Below, piece by piece: positions 1 through 8,539 of a stretch of DNA of 64,000 nt (positions are counted from its first letter, which is position 1; every line of letters begins with the position of its first letter). The stretch is from positions 1 to 64,000 of the forward strand of contig JAUSFN010000013.1 of NCBI GenBank assembly GCA_030649935.1. The letters run 5' to 3'. The stretch is from Candidatus Planktophila sp. (lineage in GTDB: Bacteria > Actinomycetota > Actinomycetes > Nanopelagicales > Nanopelagicaceae). A program made the position numbers and the translations under genes. The notes beneath the pieces are model-generated. The model was not told the DNA's origin. It saw nothing but the letters and a program-made list of their open reading frames with translations, and did not search any database.

Positions 1-63
1 TTTTGGTCCCGGAATTGCAGTAACCAGACGGCGCTCTTGGGTCAGATTAGTCAATGTGTTCAT
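1..63 (-). CDS. gabT: 4-aminobutyrate aminotransferase, 5' end only
   Basis: Only the first 21 codons lie in the window. They read MNTLTNLTQERRLVTAIPGP and continue past the left edge. The block ERRLVTAIPGP is the usual N-terminus of GabT, the PLP enzyme that moves the amino group of GABA to 2-oxoglutarate. It is divergent from the amino-acid decarboxylase at 120, so both probably share the short intergenic promoter region. A GABA aminotransferase beside an amine-producing decarboxylase and an amine-type importer suggests a polyamine/GABA cluster. The assignment rests on a short peptide. Confidence 0.6.
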   Translation of the reverse strand, partial: MNTLTNLTQERRLVTAIPGPK

Positions 64-119
64 GGTTAAAGTCTAAGGCCATATTTCCCATGCATCGCCC
101 GAAAAGTTAGGCTAGCGCC

Positions 120-1553
120 ATGAGTTCACTGAGAGTTTCGGCACCGTTATTAGATGCCTATCTTTCATATTTCGAACACAAGCGCCTTCCTTTTACAATT
201 CCGGGACACAAGCAGCGGGCAGCGCGCTTAGATGAGGGGTTAGGTTTAGTAGTAGATGGCGATACTCCCTTATATGGTGGTCTAGATGAAATTAAGTTGA
301 CTAATCAGGTATTACGAAGAGCGGAAACATTAGCTGCCGCATTGTGGGGCGCTAACTACGCTCGATTTTCAACTGGTGGATCCACTCATGCAAATCAAGC
401 GATTATTTTGGCCCTTGGAAAACCTGGAGATAAAGTCGCTTTATCGCGTACCGCACATCGCTCAGTTTTAAGCGCACTTGTTTTAGCAGGTCTAGAACCA
501 ATCTGGTTATTACCTGACATCGATGCGGCAACGGGTATACCCATTGGGATTCCAGTTGCTGCGTTTGAAAAAGTAATTGACCATAAACCAATCGCACTTT
601 TATTAACCGAACCTGGCTACTTAGGTACGTTGTCAGATCTTCCATCGCTAATAAACTCGGCACACTCCTATTCAATTCCAGTCATAGTCGATGCAGCATG
701 GGGCGGTCACTTTGGTTTTTCTACCTCGGTTCCTGCGCACTGTTTAGCTATGGGGGCCGATGCATTAATTACCAGTACGCACAAGGCTCTTCCTGGTTAC
801 AGTGCATCAGCCCTGCTGATTGCACAAGGAAAATATTTAAATCTTGATCGAATCGAGCAAAGCTTTGAGACGACTCATACAACCTCCCCAGCTGGTGCTC
901 CTCTGGCATCCATTGATGGATGTCGAGCACTTTTGCAAACGCGAGGTCAAGAATTGATTTCGCAGTTAGTTGCACATGTTGATGCTTTTAAAAACGAAGT
1001 TCAGTCGCACTTTGACCATCCTATCTTTCTCAACTCTAGTGACTTCCCGATTGGCCGTTTTGATCCGACAAAAGTTGTCTTACGCGCTAATCAATTAGGT
1101 GCATCTGGAGTTGAGATAGAAAAAGCACTTCAACTGCACAATATTCGAGTAGAAATGGCAGATAACGACACCGTTGTATTTTTAGCCACTCTTGCCGATT
1201 CAAAAGTTGAATTCGATGAACTTGCCAGCGCGCTGATCCCAATCCTTAAAGCAGAGCAAAAGCCCCCACGGACTTCAGCTACATCTCTTAGCTGGTCAGT
1301 CGTTCCCACCGTTGCACTATCAATGCGCGATGCATACTTTGCCGATACTGAGATGGTGGCTGCGACGCAGGCCGTTGGCCGAATATCTGCCGACTTAATT
1401 GCGCCCTATCCCCCAGGAGTTGCCGTTGTAGCACCAGGTGAATTATTAACTAAAGTTATAATTGAAGGCTTAGCGGCTACCAACGCCGCTGGCGTGCGTA
1501 TTGCCTACGTCAGCGATCCAACCCTGGCTACTTACCGCGTCACGAAAAGTTAA
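120..1553 (+). CDS. Orn/Lys/Arg decarboxylase (PLP, fold type I)
   Basis: 477 residues, the usual length of the short SpeA/YaaO-like Orn/Lys/Arg decarboxylases. Seen: FTIPGHKQ near residue 26, DAAWGGH with the PLP-ring aspartate at D191, and STHKALPG with the Schiff-base lysine at K222. The family decarboxylates lysine, arginine or ornithine to cadaverine, agmatine or putrescine; the substrate cannot be told from sequence. The start ATG has TAGGCT six bases upstream and no Shine-Dalgarno, which fits a leaderless mRNA. The neighbouring gabT and amine-type ABC importer support a role in polyamine metabolism (inference). Confidence 0.88.
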   Translation: MSSLRVSAPLLDAYLSYFEHKRLPFTIPGHKQRAARLDEGLGLVVDGDTPLYGGLDEIKLTNQVLRRAETLAAALWGANYARFSTGGSTHANQAIILALGKPGDKVALSRTAHRSVLSALVLAGLEPIWLLPDIDAATGIPIGIPVAAFEKVIDHKPIALLLTEPGYLGTLSDLPSLINSAHSYSIPVIVDAAWGGHFGFSTSVPAHCLAMGADALITSTHKALPGYSASALLIAQGKYLNLDRIEQSFETTHTTSPAGAPLASIDGCRALLQTRGQELISQLVAHVDAFKNEVQSHFDHPIFLNSSDFPIGRFDPTKVVLRANQLGASGVEIEKALQLHNIRVEMADNDTVVFLATLADSKVEFDELASALIPILKAEQKPPRTSATSLSWSVVPTVALSMRDAYFADTEMVAATQAVGRISADLIAPYPPGVAVVAPGELLTKVIIEGLAATNAAGVRIAYVSDPTLATYRVTKS

Positions 1554-1714
1554 CCAAAAATCCACGCGAACTATACATAAAGTTGTAGACGAACTCATCC
1601 TTTGCGGATAGGTTATGTCAATCTCATCTCCAGATCTCTTGCAGTCAACACGTGTATTGCAAGGTACAAGGAAAATGAGCTAACAAAACCCCTTACATAT
1701 ATAGGAGGAACTGA

Positions 1715-2845
1715 GTGAAGTTTTCAAAGTTTACAAGCGGATCTCTTGCAGTTGCCCTCGCAGTTGCAATCTCAATCCCTGTACTTAGTATTTCAACTGC
1801 TTCGGCAGCCGGACGTGATTACAGTAAAATTAAGAACGCCTCTGCCGGTGGTGGCATGGCAGCTTTAATTGCCGCGTGCCAAAAAGAAGGCCAACTAAAC
1901 GTCATCGCACTTCCTCACTATTGGGCGAACTACGGGGAAATGCTCGATGGGTTTAAAAAGACTTATGGAGTAAAGATTGATGAAGCTAACCCAGAAGGTT
2001 CTTCTCAAGAGGAAATTGATTCTGCGATTCAACTTAAAGGTACAAATCGCTCTCCAGATGTCTTTGACATCGGCTTAGCAATTGCCGTTAAGTACGCAGG
2101 TACCGGTACTTTTGCGCCATATAAGGTAAAGACATGGAACTACTTGTTAAACGCCGCAACTACATCACCTACGGGTGAATTTACTCCTAATTACACTGGA
2201 ACTCTGACAATTGGTTACAGCGGAGCGCTAGGTACGATCACAAAGATCGAAGATCTTCTTGATCCAAAGTTCAAAGGTAAAGTCGCACTTAATGGAGATC
2301 CACTAGGTTCGAGCACTGGACTAAACGGAGTCTTCATGGTTAACAAAGCAGTCGGTGGAACTTTTGATGATGTCTCTAAGGGAGTCGCCTTTTTTAAGAA
2401 GTTAAAGGACGCTGGAAACTTCATTAATGTGAATCCAACTGCCTCAACAATCGCCTCAGGTCAAACACCAGTTGTAATCGATAATGGTTATGTTCAAGCT
2501 GGAGTTGTCAAACAGTTCGCAGCGGCTGGTCAGGTATGGAAAATGTTCACTCCTGCATCAGTTGGATCGACATATAACAGTGCCGTCTCTGCTTGGGCTC
2601 CACATCCTGCCTGTGCCCGTCTATGGCTGGAGTACACACTTGGTGAAACTGGTGCAAGAGTCTTTGCAATCGGTGGTGCAACACCAACGCTCTGGGTCTG
2701 GCTAGTAAAGACTAGGCGTGCACCGGCCGATGGAATTGCCTCAATCGGTAGAAGCAAGGTGAGTGCGGAAGCACCAACAGCGGCACAGGCTGCTGCAGCA
2801 CGTGTTTATCTCAAAACCGCTTGGCCTGCCGCAGTTGGGGGTTAA
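1715..2845 (+). CDS. ABC transporter substrate-binding protein (polyamine/iron type)
   Basis: 376 residues with a Sec signal peptide (about residues 1-31, ending ASAAG). The body looks like family 1/6 periplasmic-type binding proteins (PotD/AfuA-like): GQLNVIALPHYWANYGEM, then LLDPKFKGKVAL, then the hinge-type segment VVIDNGYVQAGVV. The start is GTG with a strong AGGAGG a few bases upstream. It heads a four-gene importer operon (permeases at 2870 and 3784, ATPase at 4597). Substrate is unproven: a polyamine is favoured by the upstream decarboxylase, while iron or aminoethylphosphonate systems look alike. Confidence 0.85.
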   Translation: MKFSKFTSGSLAVALAVAISIPVLSISTASAAGRDYSKIKNASAGGGMAALIAACQKEGQLNVIALPHYWANYGEMLDGFKKTYGVKIDEANPEGSSQEEIDSAIQLKGTNRSPDVFDIGLAIAVKYAGTGTFAPYKVKTWNYLLNAATTSPTGEFTPNYTGTLTIGYSGALGTITKIEDLLDPKFKGKVALNGDPLGSSTGLNGVFMVNKAVGGTFDDVSKGVAFFKKLKDAGNFINVNPTASTIASGQTPVVIDNGYVQAGVVKQFAAAGQVWKMFTPASVGSTYNSAVSAWAPHPACARLWLEYTLGETGARVFAIGGATPTLWVWLVKTRRAPADGIASIGRSKVSAEAPTAAQAAAARVYLKTAWPAAVGG

Positions 2846-2869
2846 GTAAAGCGATCGTGAGTTAAACAA

Positions 2870-3787
2870 TTGACTCAGATACCTATCCAAGGAACTGGTC
2901 CTGCAATTAGCAGGACCAGTTCTAGGTATTGGCGCAGCAAGTCTGCTTACCTTGGCGTCCTTCCTTTTTTACTTTTCTCGGGTCTTTTCCTTCTTTACCC
3001 AACATGGAATGTGATCTCTGGCGCTTTCCAAGATGAGTCTGGAAAATTTGGAACAAAGGTTCTCGTAGAGGTTTTTAACTCTTCATCTGCCCGAGCTGGA
3101 TTTAGGAATTCTCTGGAAATCTCTGCTCAAACAGCCATTGCCGGTTCGATACTCGGTGGGTTATTTGCGTGGGCGATGGTCTCCGGCAAACAGGGTGGCT
3201 TTTTTTATCGCTACTCTGTTGCGTTAAGCTCAGTATTAGCGCAATTTGGCGGCGTGATGCTTACCTTCGCATTTTTAGCAACTTTTGGCTTCAATGGTCT
3301 GGTATCAACTTTTGCTATTAAGTACGCTCCAGGTAGTTTTTTAGCGGAGTCATCCTGGCTTTATGGAAAAGCGGGTATCGCTGTGCTCTATACGTTTTTC
3401 CAGATCCCTCTTATGGTTCTCGTCTTTTTGCCAACCTTAGAGAACATGAAAACTCAATGGCGTGAGGCATCTGATGCATTGGGTGGAAAAACATATGAGT
3501 ACTGGCTACGTGTAGGTATCCCAATTTTGACGCCATCTTTTGCTGGAGCTGGACTTTTACTCTTTGTTAACTCTTTCTCTGCTTATGCCACTGCGGCCAC
3601 ACTTATCAATCTCTCGGATTTTTTAACTCCTTTAGCAATTGCAACAGCTTTAACTAGTGAAGTTGGTGGTGCAAATCCTGCTGAGGCAAAATCCCTCTCA
3701 GCTTACATGGTCATTGTGGTAGTCATTGCTATGAGTTGCTACGCACTACTACGGCGCAAAGTAAGTAAGTGGGAGCAGAGTCGATGA
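2870..3787 (+). CDS. ABC transporter permease (PotB-like)
   Basis: 305 residues with about six membrane helices and a cytoplasmic EAA-type loop (WREASDALGGKTYEYWLRVG, roughly residues 198-217). That loop contacts the ATPase in type-I importers. The only plausible start is TTG, since no ATG or GTG in frame lies nearby. It follows the binding protein by 24 bases and overlaps the next permease by four bases (ATGA), so translation is probably coupled. Confidence 0.87.
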   Translation: MTQIPIQGTGPAISRTSSRYWRSKSAYLGVLPFLLFSGLFLLYPTWNVISGAFQDESGKFGTKVLVEVFNSSSARAGFRNSLEISAQTAIAGSILGGLFAWAMVSGKQGGFFYRYSVALSSVLAQFGGVMLTFAFLATFGFNGLVSTFAIKYAPGSFLAESSWLYGKAGIAVLYTFFQIPLMVLVFLPTLENMKTQWREASDALGGKTYEYWLRVGIPILTPSFAGAGLLLFVNSFSAYATAATLINLSDFLTPLAIATALTSEVGGANPAEAKSLSAYMVIVVVIAMSCYALLRRKVSKWEQSR

Positions 3788-4578
3788 AAAAATCTATTGG
3801 GGTTCGGATCTGGCGCATTTCAATTATTGCCGTAGTCTCTTTTTATCTTTTAATGCCGCTCTATGCGATGTTTGATTTTTCGACCAAACAATTTGGCTTA
3901 GGAGGGAAATCTAGGAACTTAGATTCCTGGAGAATCATTCCATCACAACCTGATTTGGCCATTGCAATCACTCGCTCTTTGTTAACTGCATTAATCGTGA
4001 TGGCTCTCATTCTCTTTCTTATAGTTCCTACAGCAATTTGGGTGCATCTAAAACTTCCTCTTCTTAGGCGCCCTTTTGAACTTTTGTGTCTTCTACCTCT
4101 TGCAATTCCAGCAATTGTAATTGTCGTTGGAATCGCGCCTTTGTACCGCTGGATTTCAATAAATTTGACTGAATCTCCAATAACTCTCTCGGGAGTCTAT
4201 TCGATGTTAATTTTGCCATATACATATCGATCACTCTCGGCCGCCTTAGATGCGGTAGATATTCACACTTTAGCTGAGGCGGCAAGAACGCTCGGTGCAT
4301 CAATCGGAAGAGTCATTTTTGGAATAATAATGCCAACCATTAAGACTGGAATCATCAATGGCTCTTTCATAGCGATCGCATTAGTGCTTGGAGAGTACAC
4401 AATTTCGAATATTCTCAACTATAAGACTTTCCAAGTTGTAATCGCTCAAATTGGAAGAGCAAATGGAAATGTAGCTGTTGCAGTATCCCTTGCATCACTT
4501 CTTTTTGTTCTGTTCTTGCTCTTACTCATCCCTAACAAAAAACGTCTTGGTACAGTCCTTGATGTTGATGTAAAATGA
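3784..4578 (+). CDS. ABC transporter permease (PotC-like)
   Basis: 264 residues. I place the start at the ATG in the ATGA overlap with the preceding permease, with GGGAG just upstream; an upstream in-frame GTG would bury it in the preceding gene. About six membrane helices; the EAA loop is LAEAARTLGASIGRVIFGII. Second membrane subunit of the importer that starts at 1715. Confidence 0.87.
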   Translation: MKKSIGVRIWRISIIAVVSFYLLMPLYAMFDFSTKQFGLGGKSRNLDSWRIIPSQPDLAIAITRSLLTALIVMALILFLIVPTAIWVHLKLPLLRRPFELLCLLPLAIPAIVIVVGIAPLYRWISINLTESPITLSGVYSMLILPYTYRSLSAALDAVDIHTLAEAARTLGASIGRVIFGIIMPTIKTGIINGSFIAIALVLGEYTISNILNYKTFQVVIAQIGRANGNVAVAVSLASLLFVLFLLLLIPNKKRLGTVLDVDVK

Positions 4579-4596
4579 TATGAAAGGATTAATACA

Positions 4597-5646
4597 TTGA
4601 GCTCATCGCCCTATGTACAATTGAATAACCTTGCAAAGCATTTTGGCAAAGTTAAAGCACTCGATGGGTTGAGCCTTGATATTGCAGAGGGCGAACTTGT
4701 AGCACTCCTTGGACCTTCGGGTTGCGGTAAAACAACTGCATTACGTGCTTTGGCGGGATTACAAGAGCTTGATCGCGGTCTGATGATTGTCGATGGCAAA
4801 GATGTAACTTTCCAAAACGCTAACAAACGTGGAATGGGAATGGTTTTCCAGGCTTACTCACTTTTTCCACACATGACCGCGCGAGATAATGTTGAGTATG
4901 GGTTGAAGCTTAAAGCTCACAGGACATCAAGAGATAAACGCAAAGCACGTTCAAATGAATTATTGGAACTTGTGGGTTTATCCACCCATGCCAATCATTA
5001 CCCGCATCAACTCTCTGGTGGGCAACAACAGCGCATCGCTTTAGCACGAGCACTGGCAATTTCTCCAAAGGTGTTGCTTCTTGACGAACCACTTTCAGCA
5101 CTTGATGCAAAAGTTCGCACACAATTGCGCGAAGAGATTCGCAGAATTCAATTAGAACTTGGTACCACTACGCTGTTTGTAACTCATGACCAAGAAGAGG
5201 CGCTGGGTATCGCCGATCGGGTAGGTGTAATGCGAAATGGCCAACTTGAACAGATTGCAGCGCCGGACGAGCTATATGACCGCCCTGGCACCGCATTTGT
5301 AGCTGAATTCGTTGGGCTCACAAATCCAATCTCCGGTGTCGTCTCAAAAGGCGCAATTGAATTACTTGACTCAACTGTTAAGGTTCTCAAAGGGTCGATC
5401 ACAATTGGTCAAGGTATTGCACTTGTGCGTCCAGAAAATATTGAAGTCGTTGCAAGTCAATCAGGTAATGCAACGGTATTTTCAGCTAGTTTCCTCGGTG
5501 CATCCTGCCGCTTAAGTATCACTCTGAATGATGGAACTCGTGTCACTGCGCAACTTCCAAGCTCAGATGCCGTTGGATTGAGTGCAGGCGCTCCCGTAAA
5601 GGTGTCGCTTCTAGATAGGCCTGTTTTTGTAAAACCAATAATCTGA
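4597..5646 (+). CDS. ABC transporter ATPase (PotA/FbpC type)
   Basis: 349 residues. Walker A GPSGCGKTT, Q-loop MVFQAYSLFPHM, signature LSGGQQQR, Walker B VLLLDEPLSALD and H-loop THDQEEA are all present and in order. The last ~110 residues form a TOBE-type regulatory domain (LVRPENIEVV). Start is TTG with GAAAGGA upstream. This is the energising subunit of the operon. MoaA/PotA/FbpC-type ATPases are very similar, so it does not settle the substrate. Confidence 0.9.
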   Translation: MSSSPYVQLNNLAKHFGKVKALDGLSLDIAEGELVALLGPSGCGKTTALRALAGLQELDRGLMIVDGKDVTFQNANKRGMGMVFQAYSLFPHMTARDNVEYGLKLKAHRTSRDKRKARSNELLELVGLSTHANHYPHQLSGGQQQRIALARALAISPKVLLLDEPLSALDAKVRTQLREEIRRIQLELGTTTLFVTHDQEEALGIADRVGVMRNGQLEQIAAPDELYDRPGTAFVAEFVGLTNPISGVVSKGAIELLDSTVKVLKGSITIGQGIALVRPENIEVVASQSGNATVFSASFLGASCRLSITLNDGTRVTAQLPSSDAVGLSAGAPVKVSLLDRPVFVKPII

Positions 5647-5684
5647 TGTTGGTGTTTTTCACTGATTTCACATAGATTCATCTC

Positions 5685-6923
5685 ATGACAACGGAGTCGG
5701 CATTCGAAACTGCGCGCTCGCAATTACGCACAGCAGTTGATCAATTAGGCCTTTCAGAAAATGAATGGCAAACACTTTCAACACCACGGCGGATTTTAGA
5801 AGTAGCCGTTCCATTGCGACGAGATAACGACAAAGTCGAAATGTATAAGGGATACCGAGTCCAATACTCAACTACGCGCGGACCTTCAAAGGGCGGAGTT
5901 CGTTTTCACCCACAGATTGATCTCGAGGAGACAATCGCACTTGCCATGTTAATGACGTGGAAATGCGCGCTCACTAACCTGCCATTCGGTGGCGCAAAAG
6001 GCGGCATTGCAGTTGATGCATCGACGCTCTCCGAACGAGAAAACGAGCGCTTAACTCGGCGATATACATCAGAGATTTTGCCTATCATCGGACCAGAGCG
6101 CGATATTCCAGCACCCGATGTTGGAACCGATGAACGCAACATGGCATGGATGATGGATACCTACTCTGTTAATGCGGGCTTTTCAGTTCCAGGTGTTGTT
6201 ACAGGTAAGCCAATTGTTTTAGGTGGCTCACTTGGTCGAAACTCAGCAACAGGCGATGGCGTTGCAATCTCAACGCGTGAAGCTTTGCGGATGCGTGGTA
6301 TTAATCCAGTTGGTGCAACCGTTGCGATTCAAGGCTTCGGAAAGGTTGGCTACTGGGCAGCTATCGCACTGGAAAACATGGGACTAAAAGTTGTTGCGGT
6401 AAGTGATGTGAATGGCGCAGTCATTGGCTTTGAAAACGTGACCGCGCTTTGGGAACATTTCTTAGCGCACAATAATCTAAATGCACCAGGAACTGATCGC
6501 CTCACCAACGAGGAGCTGCTTCATTTAGATGTTGATGTTCTCATTCCTGCCGCGCTCTCTGATTCAATCACCGGATACACCGCCGGCGGCATCAAAGCCA
6601 AGATTGTGGTGGAGGGCGCTAATGCTCCAACATCACCAGAGGGTGATGCAATATTAAATGAGAAAGGGATTCTCGTAGTTCCCGATATTTTGGCGAACTC
6701 AGGAGGTGTGATTGTCTCCTACTTTGAGTGGGTCCAAGATAAGCAGAACTACGCATGGGATGCCGATGAGGTGAAGACGAACCTCAACCGTATCTTGATG
6801 AAAGCCTTTAGTGAGGTTGAAGAAATGGCGAATGGTCGCAAGGTCACGTGGCGCGAGGCTGCGCACATGTTAGGGGTAGCTCGGGTGGCCGAGGCGCACA
6901 AACTGCGAGGTCTCTATCCATAA
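5685..6923 (+). CDS. gdhA: glutamate dehydrogenase
   Basis: 412 residues, the size of hexameric Glu/Leu/Phe/Val dehydrogenases. Seen: RGPSKGGVRFHP (about 65-76), the catalytic-lysine motif PFGGAKGGI (K105), PAPDVGTDERNMAWMMD, and the Rossmann motif GFGKVG. It interconverts glutamate with 2-oxoglutarate and ammonium. ATG is preceded by TAGATT at six bases, so a leaderless transcript is likely. A strong hairpin with a T-run follows the stop. It lies close to hut and GABA genes, which also feed glutamate. Confidence 0.93.
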   Translation: MTTESAFETARSQLRTAVDQLGLSENEWQTLSTPRRILEVAVPLRRDNDKVEMYKGYRVQYSTTRGPSKGGVRFHPQIDLEETIALAMLMTWKCALTNLPFGGAKGGIAVDASTLSERENERLTRRYTSEILPIIGPERDIPAPDVGTDERNMAWMMDTYSVNAGFSVPGVVTGKPIVLGGSLGRNSATGDGVAISTREALRMRGINPVGATVAIQGFGKVGYWAAIALENMGLKVVAVSDVNGAVIGFENVTALWEHFLAHNNLNAPGTDRLTNEELLHLDVDVLIPAALSDSITGYTAGGIKAKIVVEGANAPTSPEGDAILNEKGILVVPDILANSGGVIVSYFEWVQDKQNYAWDADEVKTNLNRILMKAFSEVEEMANGRKVTWREAAHMLGVARVAEAHKLRGLYP

Positions 6924-6938
6924 GAATTGTGAACTAAT

Positions 6939-6974
6939 AAGGCGGACATGAGAATCTCACGCCCGCCTTTTTTA
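6939..6974 (+). terminator. intrinsic terminator of gdhA
   Basis: GGCGG at 6941 pairs with CCGCC ending at 6966, with an inner ATGAGA/TCTCA stem, followed by a run of seven T. It sits 16 bases after the gdhA stop. It lies between convergent genes and, on the minus strand, is followed by TTATT, so it may also serve the HU gene. Confidence 0.8.
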
Positions 6975-6984
6975 TTAATACTTA

Positions 6985-7257
6985 TTAAGCAACGGCCTTC
7001 TTAAGTTTTGTACCGGCACTTACCTTGACGCCAGTGCGTGCAGGGATCTGTAGAACTGCACCAGTTTGTGGGTTACGACCTGAGCGTGCCGCGCGAGCTA
7101 CCGCCTCGATTGAGATAAAGCCTGGAATTACCAACTTCTCCTTGTTCTGGAGCATTGAGATTGCTAGGGCTTCGAGGGCTTCGAGCATTGATAAAACTGC
7201 GCTCTCACTCTGCTTTGAATCTGCAGCTAACTTTGCAACGATCTCTTTTTTATTCAT
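6985..7257 (-). CDS. hup: HU family DNA-binding protein
   Basis: 90 residues, standard HU length. MNKKEIVAKLA starts the dimerisation helices; the DNA-binding arm carries GRNPQTGAVLQIPAR, followed by VKVSAGTKLKKAV. Histone-like nucleoid protein that bends DNA. It lacks the long lysine-rich C-terminal tail found in many high-GC actinobacterial HupB proteins. Convergent with gdhA. Confidence 0.93.
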   Translation of the reverse strand: MNKKEIVAKLAADSKQSESAVLSMLEALEALAISMLQNKEKLVIPGFISIEAVARAARSGRNPQTGAVLQIPARTGVKVSAGTKLKKAVA

Positions 7258-7369
7258 TGTAAATTCTCCAGTACTTGTTTGGCGTTAATACAGGTAATCC
7301 TGCCAGTATTGAGTAAGTAACGAGGTTAAACCACGCCAGTTTGCCCATAAATTCGCGCAATTCCCGCCT

Positions 7370-8362
7370 TTATTCGCCGATTTTCTTGTCTTGAGCGGTG
7401 ATACGACCAGCATGCGCATGTGCCGTTGGATCGGATTTACTCTTGATGATGCTGGCAATTGTGGCAACCGCCAGAATTGATGCAATTACCCCGAGGCTAA
7501 GAACCGTTGGAATCTTCGGAATCTGGGCAAACTCCTCGTGTGCGAAGGTCAGGATTAACTTAACGCCAATGAACATCAAAATAATTGATAACCCGAGGGA
7601 TAGGTACACCAACTTATCGAGCAAACCTTTGAGTAAGAAGTAAAGGGCGCGAAGGCCAAGAAGCGCGAATGCATTAGCGGAAAAGACTAAAAAAGTCTCA
7701 GATGTGACACCGAACGTCGCTGGAATCGAATCGAGGGCAAAGAGCAAGTCAGTGGATGCGATAGCAACAATGACTAAGAACATAGGTGTTGCAAAACGTT
7801 TGCCTTCTAACTTGATGAAGAGCTTGGAGCCGTGGAACTCATCTACCATGGCAATGGATGATCGAAGTTTGCGAACCAAAAAATTATCATTTGGATTTGG
7901 ATCCTCATCCCAGTGCTTGAATAGACCTATTCCGGTCCAGATAAGAATGGCTCCAAAGATTACGAAGGTGAACGAGAATGCAGCTATCGCTGCAGCTCCG
8001 ATTGCTATAAAAATCGCGCGCAAAATTAAGGCGAGAATTACACCTATAAGTAGGACTCTCTGCTGGAAGATACTTGGCACGGCAAACTGAGCCAAAATGA
8101 TGACGAAAATAAATAGGTTATCAATTGAGAGTGAGTATTCTACTAAGTAAGCGGCAAAGAACTCGGTTCCGTATTTGGAGCCATATGAGCTAAATACCCA
8201 GATTCCAAATCCAATTGAAATACCAACATAAAACAACGTCCACAAAATCGCCTCTTTGAACTTCACATCATGTGGTTTTCTACTGGCCGTAAACAAATCT
8301 ATGCAGATTAATAGCGCCACCAAAGTTATTGTGACGGTCCAGACTGTTAATGAAACGTGCAT
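7370..8362 (-). CDS. TerC/Alx family membrane protein, probable Mn2+ exporter
   Basis: 330 residues with about nine membrane helices and the acidic family motifs EYSLSIDNLFIF and STDLLFALDSIPA. TerC/Alx proteins export Mn2+ in several bacteria. The start chosen is ATG at 8362, with GGGAG five bases upstream; an in-frame ATG at 8383 has no ribosome site. The leader carries a yybP-ykoY-type riboswitch, which independently supports a manganese role. Confidence 0.88.
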   Translation of the reverse strand: MHVSLTVWTVTITLVALLICIDLFTASRKPHDVKFKEAILWTLFYVGISIGFGIWVFSSYGSKYGTEFFAAYLVEYSLSIDNLFIFVIILAQFAVPSIFQQRVLLIGVILALILRAIFIAIGAAAIAAFSFTFVIFGAILIWTGIGLFKHWDEDPNPNDNFLVRKLRSSIAMVDEFHGSKLFIKLEGKRFATPMFLVIVAIASTDLLFALDSIPATFGVTSETFLVFSANAFALLGLRALYFLLKGLLDKLVYLSLGLSIILMFIGVKLILTFAHEEFAQIPKIPTVLSLGVIASILAVATIASIIKSKSDPTAHAHAGRITAQDKKIGE

Positions 8363-8391
8363 TAAAACTCCCTTGATAGCCATGAGTAGTA

Positions 8392-8490
8392 CATGGTCAA
8401 GGTCTCCCTAACCGAATGATCGGCCAGCGCCCCGGGTTTTTACACCGTATTGACGAGGTAGCTGTAGCGAGGTACTCCCCTTTAACTGGA
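8392..8490 (-). promoter_or_regulatory. yybP-ykoY (Mn2+) riboswitch upstream of terC
   Basis: Read on the minus strand, the leader shows the family landmarks in order: AAAGGGGAGTA (about 8484-8474), TCGTCA then ACGG, a CCGGGGCGCTGGCCG block (about 8435-8421), and AGGGAGACC (8408-8400). These are the conserved paired loops and stems of the manganese-sensing yybP-ykoY class, which commonly precedes TerC genes. The terC start is about 30 bases further on, so control could be at translation initiation. Identified by eye; a covariance-model search would settle it. Confidence 0.85.
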
Positions 8491-8539
8491 TAAGAGTAAG
8501 TGCGTAGCAGTAAATCCACAAATCATTAGACTCGTGTCC

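Noticed and set aside
1715-5646. Naming the ABC importer potFGHI or fbpABC
   Set aside because: Binding protein and ATPase are compatible with polyamine, iron or phosphonate; context favours amines but does not prove it.
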